A stretch of 64,000 nucleotides of DNA from JADJDM01 sp044352985. GTDB taxonomy: Bacteria; Bacteroidota; Bacteroidia; B-17B0; Aurantibacillaceae. Positions 45,606 to 54,175 of this stretch are shown piece by piece. Position 1 is the stretch's first letter; the number at the start of each line of letters is the position of its first letter. The position numbers and the translations under genes are program-made. A model generated the notes under the pieces. It saw only the letters and a list, made by a program, of their open reading frames with translations, did not search any database and had not been told where the DNA came from. The stretch lies in assembly GCA_044352985.1 (NCBI GenBank), contig JBILCU010000015.1, positions 9,822 to 73,821 of the forward strand, given 5' to 3'.

Positions 45606-45923
45606 ATGAAAGAAATAAATGTACAGGAATTAAAAGCAATGATGGATGCTAAAGAAGATTTCACGTTAATTGATGTAAGAGAAGAATATGAGTTTGAAGC
45701 AGCAAACATTGGTGCTGTTTTAATTCCGATGGGTGATATTATGGAACGCGTAAATGAAGTTCCAAAAGACAAAACAGTAGTTATTCATTGCAGAAGCGGA
45801 AAACGTTCGGCAACAGTTATTGGTGCGCTTGAACAAAATTTTGGTTATACCAACTTAATAAATTTAAAAGGCGGCATAATGGCTTGGGCTAGCGAAATCG
45901 ATTCTACATTAAACCCTTCTTAA
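45606..45923 (+). CDS. Rhodanese-like domain protein
   Basis: A 105-residue single-domain sulfurtransferase. LIDVREEYEFEAANIGAVLIPMG and the active-site loop HCRSGKRSA with Cys62 are intact. It is cytoplasmic and could transfer persulfide sulfur or act in cyanide or thiosulfate handling. The stop is 3 bases before the DedA ATG, so the two are co-transcribed. A TAAGTTTG box at 45566-45573 could be its promoter -7 element. Confidence 0.9.
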   Translation: MKEINVQELKAMMDAKEDFTLIDVREEYEFEAANIGAVLIPMGDIMERVNEVPKDKTVVIHCRSGKRSATVIGALEQNFGYTNLINLKGGIMAWASEIDSTLNPS

Positions 45924-45926
45924 TTC

Positions 45927-46589
45927 ATGGCATCTTGCGATTGTTCTACATTATGGTTTTTAGATATTTTATTAAAAACCAAATGTTTTATTCAATGTTT
46001 TATTGAAAATCATGGTACACTAACCTATTTTTTAATCTGTTTAATTGTTTTCTGTGAAACAGGATTGGTGGCAACTCCTTTTTTGCCTGGTGACTCTTTA
46101 CTCTTTACTTCCGGCATGTTTGCTGCAATCTATCCTCAGGTTTTAAATCCTTTTTTAATGATTGTACTACTTGTGATTGCTGCTGTTCTTGGCGACAATG
46201 TAAATTATATTATAGGAAAAAAATTAGGCGTAAAAATATTTGAGATTAAATTCCTGAATAAAATCATTAAAAAAGAATACCTTCAAAAAACACAATTGTT
46301 TTACGAAAAACATGGAGGTAAAACCATCATCATGGCACGCTTTGTTCCTATAGTTAGAACTTTTGCACCTTTTGCCGCAGGTATGGGAAACATGAACTAT
46401 AAAAAATACATCACATTTTGTGTTATTGGAGGAATTGTATGGGTGAGTTCGTTAACTCTTGCCGGTTATTTTTTAGGTTCCTATCCATGGATACAAAAAA
46501 ACTATGAAAAAGTAGTTTTTAGTATTGTTGGTATTTCAATCTTACCCATTTTGTTTGGATTTTTAAAGTCAAAATTCAGCAAAAATTAA
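45927..46589 (+). CDS. DedA/VTT-domain membrane protein
   Basis: A 220-residue inner membrane protein of the DedA family with the conserved FCETGLVATPFLPGDSLLFTSGM entry, GDNVNYIIGKKLG and the FVPIVRTFAPFAAGMGNM motif with its essential Arg, then two C-terminal helices. DedA proteins are proposed proton-dependent flippases for undecaprenyl phosphate or phospholipids. It sits in one transcript with rhodanese and the next unknown gene. Confidence 0.9.
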   Translation: MASCDCSTLWFLDILLKTKCFIQCFIENHGTLTYFLICLIVFCETGLVATPFLPGDSLLFTSGMFAAIYPQVLNPFLMIVLLVIAAVLGDNVNYIIGKKLGVKIFEIKFLNKIIKKEYLQKTQLFYEKHGGKTIIMARFVPIVRTFAPFAAGMGNMNYKKYITFCVIGGIVWVSSLTLAGYFLGSYPWIQKNYEKVVFSIVGISILPILFGFLKSKFSKN

Positions 46590-46599
46590 TTACTTTCTT

Positions 46600-47040
46600 T
46601 TGTCTTCAAAAGATATATATCCCATTGAATATCCGGCCATAAAATCTGCCAGTGTGTTTTATTTTAATACACCATCAGGTTTGCGCTACGAGGTACGTTT
46701 TGGAAGATTTCAGGATAATATATTACATGCTACCATTGTTTTTGGAGTTGTAAATGAAGAGTTTGAAGGAGAAGAATATTCAACAACTAACCGCGGTGAA
46801 GTTTTTGGGGTAATGCGCACAATTGCTGAAATAGTAAGGTATTTTATGAGTGAACATCCTAAAATAAACACATTTGAGTTTAGTGCAATTGATGAACCCG
46901 ATGAAAATGGTAAAAACACAAATGCAAGAATGCATTTATACGAAAGGTACTTGCCTCAAATTTTTGATTCAACATGGTTGTTTGAAATACAACTTAATAA
47001 AGCAATAGTTAGAAAAACAACTAATTCGCTAAAGCTTTAA
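46600..47040 (+). CDS. Conserved hypothetical protein
   Basis: A 146-residue soluble protein with no family I can name. The TTG at 46600 is the only reasonable start, because the frame closes upstream without ATG or GTG. Visible patterns are alternating strands (YEVRFGRFQDNILHATIVFGVV), an EFSAIDEPDENG segment with three acidic residues, and NARMHLYERYL. The order strand-rich half followed by FGVMRTIAEIVRYFM helix suggests a compact alpha/beta fold. It is 10 bases after dedA and 59 bases before acs. Confidence 0.65.
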   Translation: MSSKDIYPIEYPAIKSASVFYFNTPSGLRYEVRFGRFQDNILHATIVFGVVNEEFEGEEYSTTNRGEVFGVMRTIAEIVRYFMSEHPKINTFEFSAIDEPDENGKNTNARMHLYERYLPQIFDSTWLFEIQLNKAIVRKTTNSLKL

Positions 47041-47099
47041 CGCAATTACTTTACTTTCTATTCCTTTTTTTCTAATTTTCAGAAATAAAATTTATTGTG

Positions 47100-49016
47100 A
47101 TGAAGAACTATCCCTATCAAATTCATTCTATTGAAAACTATCACGAACAGTATGCTAAAAGCGTTAATCAATCCGAACAATTTTGGGAGGAAATAGCACA
47201 ACATTTTGTTTGGAAAAAAAAATGGGATACTGTTCTTGATTGGGATTTTAATAACTTTAATGTAAATTGGTTTAAAGGCGGAAAACTAAATATCACTGAA
47301 AATTGTTTAGACAGACATTTAAAAGAAAATGCCGCAACACCAGCTATTATTTGGGAACCGAATAACCCTAATGAAAAAAACCAAATAATAACTTATGAAG
47401 AATTGCATTTTAAAGTGATGCAGTTTGCCAACGTACTAAAAAATAATGGAGTAAAAAAAGGCGATCGTGTATGCATTTACATGGGCATGATTCCTGAATT
47501 GGCAATTGCAGTTTTGGCTTGTGCACGCATAGGTGCAATACATTCTGTAATTTTCGGTGGATTTTCAGCTCAAGCCATTTCAGATCGTTTAGATGATGCA
47601 AGTTCAACATTTATTATTACCTGCGATGGCGCATTTAGAGGTGCAAAAGACATTCCGCTAAAAAGTGTAATTGATGATGCATTACAAAATAACTCCACAG
47701 TAAAAAAAGTAATCGTTGCAAAACGCACCAATTGCAATGTTATTATGCAAGCTGATCGCGATGCTTGGTGGGAAGACGAAATTAAAAAAGTTGAATTGCA
47801 AGGCAATCCCTTTTGCTTTGCTGAGGAAATGGATGCAGAAGACCTATTATTTATTCTTTACACCTCTGGTTCCACAGGGAAACCAAAAGGTGTGGTACAC
47901 ACAACAGCCGGTTACATGATTTGGGCAAACTATACATTTGTAAATGTATTTCAATATCAGCCGGGACAAGTTCATTTTTGCACAGCAGATATTGGATGGA
48001 TAACCGGACACAGTTACATTATTTATGGACCGCTTAGCGCGGGCGGTACAACATTGTTGTTTGAAGGCATACCAACTTGGCCTGATGCCGGTAGATTTTG
48101 GGACATTGTAGACAAGCACCAGGCAACTATTTTATATACTGCGCCAACCGCAATAAGAAGTTTGATGGGCTTTGGAATCGAACCAATTGAAGATAAAAAA
48201 TTAAATTCATTAAAAGTTTTAGGTTCAGTAGGAGAACCTATTAATGAGGAAGCCTGGCAGTGGTATTACAAAAATATAGGAAAAGAAAACTGTCCGGTGG
48301 TAGATACCTGGTGGCAAACCGAAACCGGCGGCATCATGATTTCGAATTTAGCTGGTGTTACACCTGCTAAACCTGCCTTTGCAACGCTGCCATTACCAGG
48401 AGTGCAGCCTTGCTTAATGGATGAAAAAGGAAATGAAATTTTAGAAAATAATATAACCGGCAATTTATGCATCAAATTTCCATGGCCGGGAATGATTAGA
48501 ACAACTTATAACGATCATGAACGTTGCCAACAAACTTATTTCTCCTCTTATGAAGGAAAATATTTTACCGGTGATGGCTGCCTAAGAGACCAAGATGGAA
48601 ACTATAGAATAACAGGACGAGTAGATGATGTATTAAATGTTAGTGGTCACCGAATTGGGACTGCAGAAGTAGAAAACGCCATCAATATGCATCCATCAGT
48701 TATAGAAAGCGCCGTAGTTGGGTTTCCTCATGAGGTAAAAGGCCAAGGAATTTATGCTTATGTAATTTATGAACGAAACCCTGAAGATGAAGCAAAAGCA
48801 AAATTAGAAATAGCCCAAACCGTAACTAAACTTATTGGCGCTATTGCCAAACCCGATAAAATTCAGTTTGTGCCGGGCTTACCAAAAACCCGAAGTGGAA
48901 AAATCATGCGCAGAATTTTAAGGAAAATTGCTGAAGGCGATACAACTAATTTAGGCGACATTTCTACCCTACTCGATCCGGCTATTGTAGATGTATTGAA
49001 GGAAGGGAAGTTGTAA
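47100..49016 (+). CDS. acs: Acetyl-CoA synthetase
   Basis: A 638-residue AMP-forming enzyme making acetyl-CoA from acetate, ATP and CoA. The ATG at 47100 is preferred over the adjacent GTG. Motifs include the P-loop YTSGSTGKPKGVVHT near residue 255, DTWWQTETGG, TGDGCLRDQDGNYRITGRVDDVLNVSGHR and the C-terminal KTRSGKIMRRILRKIA containing the lysine that is regulated by acetylation in relatives. Length is typical. It ends at an AT-rich hairpin facing the convergent helicase gene. Confidence 0.96.
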   Translation: MKNYPYQIHSIENYHEQYAKSVNQSEQFWEEIAQHFVWKKKWDTVLDWDFNNFNVNWFKGGKLNITENCLDRHLKENAATPAIIWEPNNPNEKNQIITYEELHFKVMQFANVLKNNGVKKGDRVCIYMGMIPELAIAVLACARIGAIHSVIFGGFSAQAISDRLDDASSTFIITCDGAFRGAKDIPLKSVIDDALQNNSTVKKVIVAKRTNCNVIMQADRDAWWEDEIKKVELQGNPFCFAEEMDAEDLLFILYTSGSTGKPKGVVHTTAGYMIWANYTFVNVFQYQPGQVHFCTADIGWITGHSYIIYGPLSAGGTTLLFEGIPTWPDAGRFWDIVDKHQATILYTAPTAIRSLMGFGIEPIEDKKLNSLKVLGSVGEPINEEAWQWYYKNIGKENCPVVDTWWQTETGGIMISNLAGVTPAKPAFATLPLPGVQPCLMDEKGNEILENNITGNLCIKFPWPGMIRTTYNDHERCQQTYFSSYEGKYFTGDGCLRDQDGNYRITGRVDDVLNVSGHRIGTAEVENAINMHPSVIESAVVGFPHEVKGQGIYAYVIYERNPEDEAKAKLEIAQTVTKLIGAIAKPDKIQFVPGLPKTRSGKIMRRILRKIAEGDTTNLGDISTLLDPAIVDVLKEGKL

Positions 49017-49055
49017 TTTTATACTTTTAAAGAGTAACTTTTGATTACCTATAGT

Positions 49056-49074
49056 CCAAAAAATTATTTTTTGG
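49056..49074. terminator. Possible AT-rich hairpin between convergent acs and helicase
   Basis: CCAAAAAA (49056-49063) pairs with TTTTTTGG (49067-49074) around a TTA loop. It may stop transcription from either side, though the stem is weak in GC. Confidence 0.4.
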
Positions 49075-49105
49075 AAGCATACTGATCAATTAATTTCATG
49101 AAAAA

Positions 49106-51046
49106 TTAGTCAAAATTGAACTCCCAAGCAGAGGTATAACAACCTTGCTCCTCGCAATAATCAATTAACTCTTTGTAAAATGTATGATTGGCAAGTGTTG
49201 CGGAATCACCTATCATTACTAGCTTTTTACGAGCGCGAGTAAGAGCTACGTTGGTTCTTCTGATATCAGATAAAAATCCTATTTCACCTTTATCGTTTGA
49301 ACGAACAAAACTGATATAAATAACATCTCGTTCTTCACCTTGAAAACCATCTATGGTTTTAATAGAGCAATTGTTTTTAATACTAGTTGGGAGTTCTATT
49401 TCATGAAATTGTTCGTGCAATGTTTCAATCTGACTTTTATACGGTGCAATAATTCCAATACTTAATGATTCCAAATTTATTGAATGTTGTTGGCATTCAT
49501 TTATCATAATTTGTAAATGTTTCCAAATTAAATTTGCCTCGGGTGGATTATACAAACTCAACGTTTCCTGATTTTGGAGCTCTTCAAAACCGCAGCCCGC
49601 TGTATCAATAAACTGAATAGCTTTATATAATAAAGGCACGTTTTCATCTGAAAGGATAGAAGTTTCTTTTACACTTACATCGGCACTTAATTCATTATTG
49701 TAAAAAACTTTGTTCGAAAAATGCATGATAGCATTGTGCATTCTGTACTGAATAGTTAGCAACACAGAAAGTTCAGTTTGCTTCATCATTCTATCAAGAA
49801 CCGTTTGTTTTAATCCACCTTGTTCGGCCTCTCTACTTTTAACAACCGGAGGTAATTGAAAATGATCTCCTGCTAAAATGATTCGGTTACTTTTTAATAA
49901 TGGTATCCATAGCATTGGATCTAAAGCTTGTGATGCTTCATCAAAAAATAAAGTAGAAAATTTTTTATATCTTAAAAATTTAGAAGATGCATTAACTGGC
50001 GTACATGTTATTACCTGAGCAGTATTCAATGCTTCATCAATAATGTAATCTTCTAATAAATCAGCTTCTTTCACGCAACGTTTGGCTTCGTTGTAATACA
50101 TGCTTCTTTGTTCTGCTTCTTCCTTACCAAAAGTACGTTTGTATTTGCTTGCCATTTTAAAATATTCCTCAGCAGTTTTACGAAGCGATTTAATGTCTTT
50201 ATAATACGAACTATTTATTATTTTGCCATCGATGGTTGTCTTTAATAAATCATCTGAAACCCTTGCAGGATGACCAATTCGTAACACAAGAATACCTTCT
50301 TCCAATAATTTTTCGGTTAATAAATCAACTGCAGTATTGGTTGGAGCGCAAACCAACACTTGCTTCTCTGTTTGAGTAGTTAATCTTATTGCCTGCACCA
50401 ATGTTGTAGTTTTACCCGTGCCCGGCGGACCATGAATGATTGCTATATCTTTTGCTGCAAGTACATGCCTTACTGCCCTATTTTGTGATAAATTTAAATG
50501 AGGTAAAATAATGTTATCATCCTTTGGGAAAAAGTTTGCTTGCTCGTTACCGTAAATCATTTCTCTCAACTCCTCTACCCGATTATCTTTTGCTTTTATC
50601 AATTTTTCCAATGCAAAAAACATTTCCTGATAACTGGTTGAATCAAACTGAAGATTTAAACCAAGTTTGCCATCATATACCCAATCGGGCAATTCATCGG
50701 CGTTTACAATCAATTTAATTGAATTGCGGTAAACACTTTTAATGGTACCACCAATCTCAATCAACTCGTTATTTTTATTACTAAACAACGATACATTTTT
50801 CCCCGCACCAAACTGATGCGATTTATCCAAATAGGTTGTACGCTCAAGCTCAATCATTACATGTTTGCTACCGGAAGGTTCTTCTGAATTAATAACTATT
50901 GGATACCATGTAAACCCGTTTTCTCTTCGCTTATTGATGTCTGCTCGCAAAAATTCTTCTTTAAACAATCTGTAATCCTCTTCTTGTTCAATGGATAATA
51001 ATTTTTTAAGTTGGGTTAAGTGCGTAATGCTTTTACTTTCATTCAT
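49106..51046 (-). CDS. UPF1/IGHMBP2-like superfamily 1 helicase
   Basis: About 646 residues from the ATG at 51046; a TTG at 51055 is in frame. An N-terminal SH3/OB-like region (residues 1-165) precedes the SF1B motor with GPPGTGKTTTLVQAI near 205, LFFDEASQALDPM, AGDHFQLPPVV, QYRMHNAIMHF, TIDGFQGEERDVIYISFVRSN and NVALTRARKKLVMIGD. By family it unwinds RNA or DNA 5'-3'. Bacteroidota carry this IGHMBP2-like protein commonly, and its cellular role is not known. No nuclease domain is fused. Confidence 0.9.
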   Translation of the reverse strand: MNESKSITHLTQLKKLLSIEQEEDYRLFKEEFLRADINKRRENGFTWYPIVINSEEPSGSKHVMIELERTTYLDKSHQFGAGKNVSLFSNKNNELIEIGGTIKSVYRNSIKLIVNADELPDWVYDGKLGLNLQFDSTSYQEMFFALEKLIKAKDNRVEELREMIYGNEQANFFPKDDNIILPHLNLSQNRAVRHVLAAKDIAIIHGPPGTGKTTTLVQAIRLTTQTEKQVLVCAPTNTAVDLLTEKLLEEGILVLRIGHPARVSDDLLKTTIDGKIINSSYYKDIKSLRKTAEEYFKMASKYKRTFGKEEAEQRSMYYNEAKRCVKEADLLEDYIIDEALNTAQVITCTPVNASSKFLRYKKFSTLFFDEASQALDPMLWIPLLKSNRIILAGDHFQLPPVVKSREAEQGGLKQTVLDRMMKQTELSVLLTIQYRMHNAIMHFSNKVFYNNELSADVSVKETSILSDENVPLLYKAIQFIDTAGCGFEELQNQETLSLYNPPEANLIWKHLQIMINECQQHSINLESLSIGIIAPYKSQIETLHEQFHEIELPTSIKNNCSIKTIDGFQGEERDVIYISFVRSNDKGEIGFLSDIRRTNVALTRARKKLVMIGDSATLANHTFYKELIDYCEEQGCYTSAWEFNFD

Positions 51047-51203
51047 GTACCACAAATTTATTCAATAGTTTAAGTAACTGAATATAATTAAATTCAATTT
51101 TTTTAAGTACTGCAATTACTTTTATGATTTAACTATTTTCATAGAGGATAATCAATTAATAATCACTTTTTTTAAATCATTAATGATTTAGTTTTTAGAA
51201 TAT

Positions 51204-51395
51204 TGAAATTGGCGCAGCAAAGGAGAACAAAAGCGTAAAGAAATGTTAAATCCTTGGAGAGATTTTAGCTTTTGATTGACGTTCGCAATTTATTGCGATT
51301 GCCTTGGCAATTTCTTGATTTTTCTTTGATACTGCTCACGCACAACCTGGCTCAAATGTGTACAGCACATTTGCCCTAATCAAGTAAAAGAAAGT
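51204..51395 (-). repeat. Dispersed intergenic element, copy B
   Basis: Read on the minus strand it follows the same order as the 41.25-kb copy: CTTTCTTTT entry, the core at about 51284-51328 (nearly identical to copy A), AAAGCTAAAA, CCAAGG, CGCTTTTGTT and a GCGCCAATTTCA end. It has about 35 extra bases including the hairpin CAAATGTG/CACATTTG. It lies in the divergent gap between the UPF1-like helicase and tatD; the rest of 51056-51537 shows nothing else. Confidence 0.75.
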
Positions 51396-51537
51396 ACACA
51401 ATATAAAAACGAAAAACAAGAAGCACTATTACGGTCAAACTGAAATAGTAAAAATTTTTTAATCAAATTTAATGTCTAATAAATGATTTAGTTTAAAGTA
51501 AAATTAAACACTTATAGTTCTGATTAACTATCTTTAC

Positions 51538-52308
51538 ATGATGCAATTTATTGACACACATACGCATTTATATGCCGAAGAATTTGATGCCGACAGAAAA
51601 CTATCCGTTGAAAAATGTATAACACAAGGCATAAATAAATTATTTTTACCAAACGTAGATTCTGAAAGCATTTTAAGAATGCTACAATTGGAGGCAGATT
51701 ACCCTGAAAACTGCTTTGCTATGATGGGATTACATCCCTGCTCGGTAAATCATGATTTTGAAAAAGAATTGGCTATTGTAAAATCATGGTTAGAGAAAAG
51801 AAACTTTATTGCAGTTGGTGAAATTGGCATTGATTTATATTGGGATAAAACTTTCATAAATGAACAGCTACATTGTTTTGAAACTCAAATTCATTGGGCA
51901 CTGGAATATGATTTGCCTATTGTGATTCATTGCAGAGATGCCTTTGATGAAATTTACAATGTTTTAAAAAAATTCTCAACATTACCAAATGGCATTTTTC
52001 ATTGCTTTAGCGGAAATATAGAACAAGCCAAAAAAATTATCGACCTCAACACTTTTAAATTAGGTATTGGCGGGGTGCTTACATTTAAAAATTCAGGACT
52101 TGATAAAGTAGTAGAACAGATTGATTTAAACCATTTGGTTTTAGAAACAGATTCGCCCTATTTAGCTCCGGTTCCGTACCGTGGCAAACGCAATGAAAGT
52201 TCGTATTTACTACTTGTAGCTGAAAAATTAGCTGCACTAAAACAAGTAGCCCTGGAAGAAGTAGCAGAAATAACAACCCAAAATGCACTAAGTGTTTTCA
52301 AGATTTAA
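51538..52308 (+). CDS. TatD-family metal-dependent DNase/hydrolase
   Basis: A 256-residue TIM-barrel hydrolase. Metal ligands appear in order: DTHTHLY (H8, H10), VGEIGIDLYWD (Glu), IVIHCRDAF (His), IFHCFSG (His) and LETDSPYLAP (Asp). The family has 3'-5' exonuclease and D-aminoacyl-tRNA-related activities. Two ATG codons are adjacent at 51538 and 51541 and either could be used; TATCTTTA just upstream resembles a -7 box, implying a very short leader. It is followed after 3 bases by the UbiA-like gene. Confidence 0.92.
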   Translation: MMQFIDTHTHLYAEEFDADRKLSVEKCITQGINKLFLPNVDSESILRMLQLEADYPENCFAMMGLHPCSVNHDFEKELAIVKSWLEKRNFIAVGEIGIDLYWDKTFINEQLHCFETQIHWALEYDLPIVIHCRDAFDEIYNVLKKFSTLPNGIFHCFSGNIEQAKKIIDLNTFKLGIGGVLTFKNSGLDKVVEQIDLNHLVLETDSPYLAPVPYRGKRNESSYLLLVAEKLAALKQVALEEVAEITTQNALSVFKI

Positions 52309-52311
52309 TGC

Positions 52312-53133
52312 ATGTATAACAACCGATTTGTAAAAACAATTGTTTATGGAAGTATATTAATTTCTGTTGCCGGATTATGTCAGGTAATACTTACACAACG
52401 AATGTTTGATATTACGTTTAACTACCGTTCACTCTCCTATCAATTATTTGTATTACTATCTACTTTTTTGCAGTATAACATGCAGCGTGGTTATTCTCTC
52501 ATTCATAATCAATATAACAGCGAACGCTACCAATGGCTGTTGATCAATAAAAAACAAATGATGATTGCTATGGGTGTATGCTTAATTGCGGTTTTATTTT
52601 TGTGCAATTGGCTCAGCTGGACATCCATCATCATTATGATTTCTGCAGAATTAATTTCTACATTGTATTATCTAAAACCTTTCAACCTCAGAAAATACGG
52701 TTACTTCAAACCATTTTTAATTGGACTAATTTGGGTGATTACTTGCACAGTTGTTCCGCTCATTGAAGAAAATTTATTAAACAATAATGCTTGGTTTTTT
52801 ATTATAGCTCAATTTTTATTGGTATCCGTTTTATGTATAGTCTTTGATATTAAAGACACCTTATGCGATATGCAAGATGGTATAAAAACTTATGCCAATA
52901 CTTTGGGAATTAAATTTACAAAAAGCATATCTGTAATTCTTGCCATTATTTACTATTCATTAATTTATTTACTCAATGACAATGACTTTTTAAATCTAAC
53001 AAATGGTTTATTTACTTTATTACTTATTACAGCTATTGTATTTGCACAAGAAAAACGGCATTCGTTTTATTATTATGTTTTTGTAGATAGCTTATTAATA
53101 CTACAGCTCATGATAGTAGCTTACCTAATTTAG
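52312..53133 (+). CDS. UbiA-like prenyltransferase-fold membrane protein with degenerate first motif
   Basis: A 273-residue protein with about eight to nine hydrophobic segments. The second Asp-rich signature of UbiA prenyltransferases is recognisable as FDIKDTLCDMQDGIKTYANTLG near residues 182-203. At the place of the first motif (NDxxDxxxD in active enzymes) it reads LQYNMQRGYSLIHNQYN, without any Asp. It may therefore be a divergent enzyme or have lost prenyl transfer. It is coupled to tatD by a 3-base gap. Confidence 0.65.
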   Translation: MYNNRFVKTIVYGSILISVAGLCQVILTQRMFDITFNYRSLSYQLFVLLSTFLQYNMQRGYSLIHNQYNSERYQWLLINKKQMMIAMGVCLIAVLFLCNWLSWTSIIIMISAELISTLYYLKPFNLRKYGYFKPFLIGLIWVITCTVVPLIEENLLNNNAWFFIIAQFLLVSVLCIVFDIKDTLCDMQDGIKTYANTLGIKFTKSISVILAIIYYSLIYLLNDNDFLNLTNGLFTLLLITAIVFAQEKRHSFYYYVFVDSLLILQLMIVAYLI

Positions 53134-53195
53134 TTTGAATAATTAAATCACTTGCTTGAACTAAAAAATAAAAAAATTAGTTTAAATCAAAAAAA

Positions 53196-53906
53196 CTATA
53201 CAATTGTTATGGCATCTTTCACGCTAAAACTACCAATTGCTTCTCTTCTTAGTGAAGTTAAATGTGCGCCGCTATTTAATGCCAATCCAAAATCACGCGC
53301 AATGGAACGAATGTAGGTGCCTTTACTGCAAACAATTTTAAAGGAAACGTAGGGAAATTCTATTTTAGTAATTTCAAATGCTTCAATTTCAATAGTTCTA
53401 GATTTCAATTCCGCTACTACACCTTCACGAGCAAGTTCATAAGAACGCTTACCATTTACCCAGATGGCAGAGAATACAGGAGGTACTTGTTCTTGTTTAC
53501 CAAGAAAAGTATGAGCAGTAGTTAAAATCAAATCGCTTGTTATGTGTTCAGTTGGAAAAGTAAAATCAATTTCTTTTTCCAAATCGTAACACGGAGTAGT
53601 TGCACCTATAAAAAATGCACCAGTATATGTTTTTTTTTGTTGCTGAAACGATTCAATTTCTTTCGTTTTTTTTCCGGTACAAATAATTAATAAACCAGTT
53701 GCCAAAGGATCGAGAGTACCTGCATGACCAACCTTAGGCTTTAACTTAACCCCATCTTTTTGAAACGACGAATGATGTTTAATACTGTGTTTTATTTTTG
53801 ACACTACATTAAAAGATGTCCAGGTAATTGGTTTGTCTACTAAAAGTACTTCACCGGTTGAGAAATCTAGTAAATCATTATTAATGTATTCTTGTAAAGT
53901 CAACAC
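53196..53906 (-). CDS. truB: tRNA pseudouridine(55) synthase
   Basis: A 236-residue enzyme forming pseudouridine 55 in the T loop of tRNAs. It contains LLVDKPITWTSFNVV, the catalytic Asp66 in GHAGTLDPLATGLL, VPPVFSAIWVNGKRSYELAREG and CSKGTYIRSIARDFG. The C-terminal PUA-like extension of E. coli TruB is absent, usual for Bacteroidota. Confidence 0.95.
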   Translation of the reverse strand: MLTLQEYINNDLLDFSTGEVLLVDKPITWTSFNVVSKIKHSIKHHSSFQKDGVKLKPKVGHAGTLDPLATGLLIICTGKKTKEIESFQQQKKTYTGAFFIGATTPCYDLEKEIDFTFPTEHITSDLILTTAHTFLGKQEQVPPVFSAIWVNGKRSYELAREGVVAELKSRTIEIEAFEITKIEFPYVSFKIVCSKGTYIRSIARDFGLALNSGAHLTSLRREAIGSFSVKDAITIV

Positions 53907-53932
53907 TTTTTTTTTGAGTGGGCAAAGTTAAG

Positions 53933-53940
53933 TTTTTCTT
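53933..53940 (-). promoter_or_regulatory. truB promoter -7 box
   Basis: The minus strand has TAACTTTG followed by CCCAC, a perfect match to TAnnTTTG about 26 bases before the truB ATG. Confidence 0.5.
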
Positions 53941-54039
53941 TGAATGTTTCATTTTTTTGGTCATTAGTCTTGAGTTGTTAGTCCAGAGTGTTGAAAAATC
54001 ATCCATATCAAACAAGAAATCTCAAATTAGTTTTTGAGA

Positions 54040-54112
54040 TTTCTACTATCGTCGAAATGATAAATTATTTTCAATAACAATATTTTAAATCCTAAAATCG
54101 TAAATTACTTAA
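54040..54112. repeat. Decayed solo copy of the 137-bp repeat family
   Basis: ATCGTCGAAATGATAAATTA resembles the right arm TTCGTCGGCATGACAATAAA. It is followed by AAATCCTAAAATCGTAAATTA-like sequence that matches the tail of the 33.8-35.0 kb units (AAATCCTAAAATTGTAAATT). The linker and left arm are missing. Confidence 0.5.
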
Positions 54113-54175
54113 CCCGAATTGATAAATAAATTATAATTTAAACAAACATTTTTATTAAATTTGAATCATTGCCAA

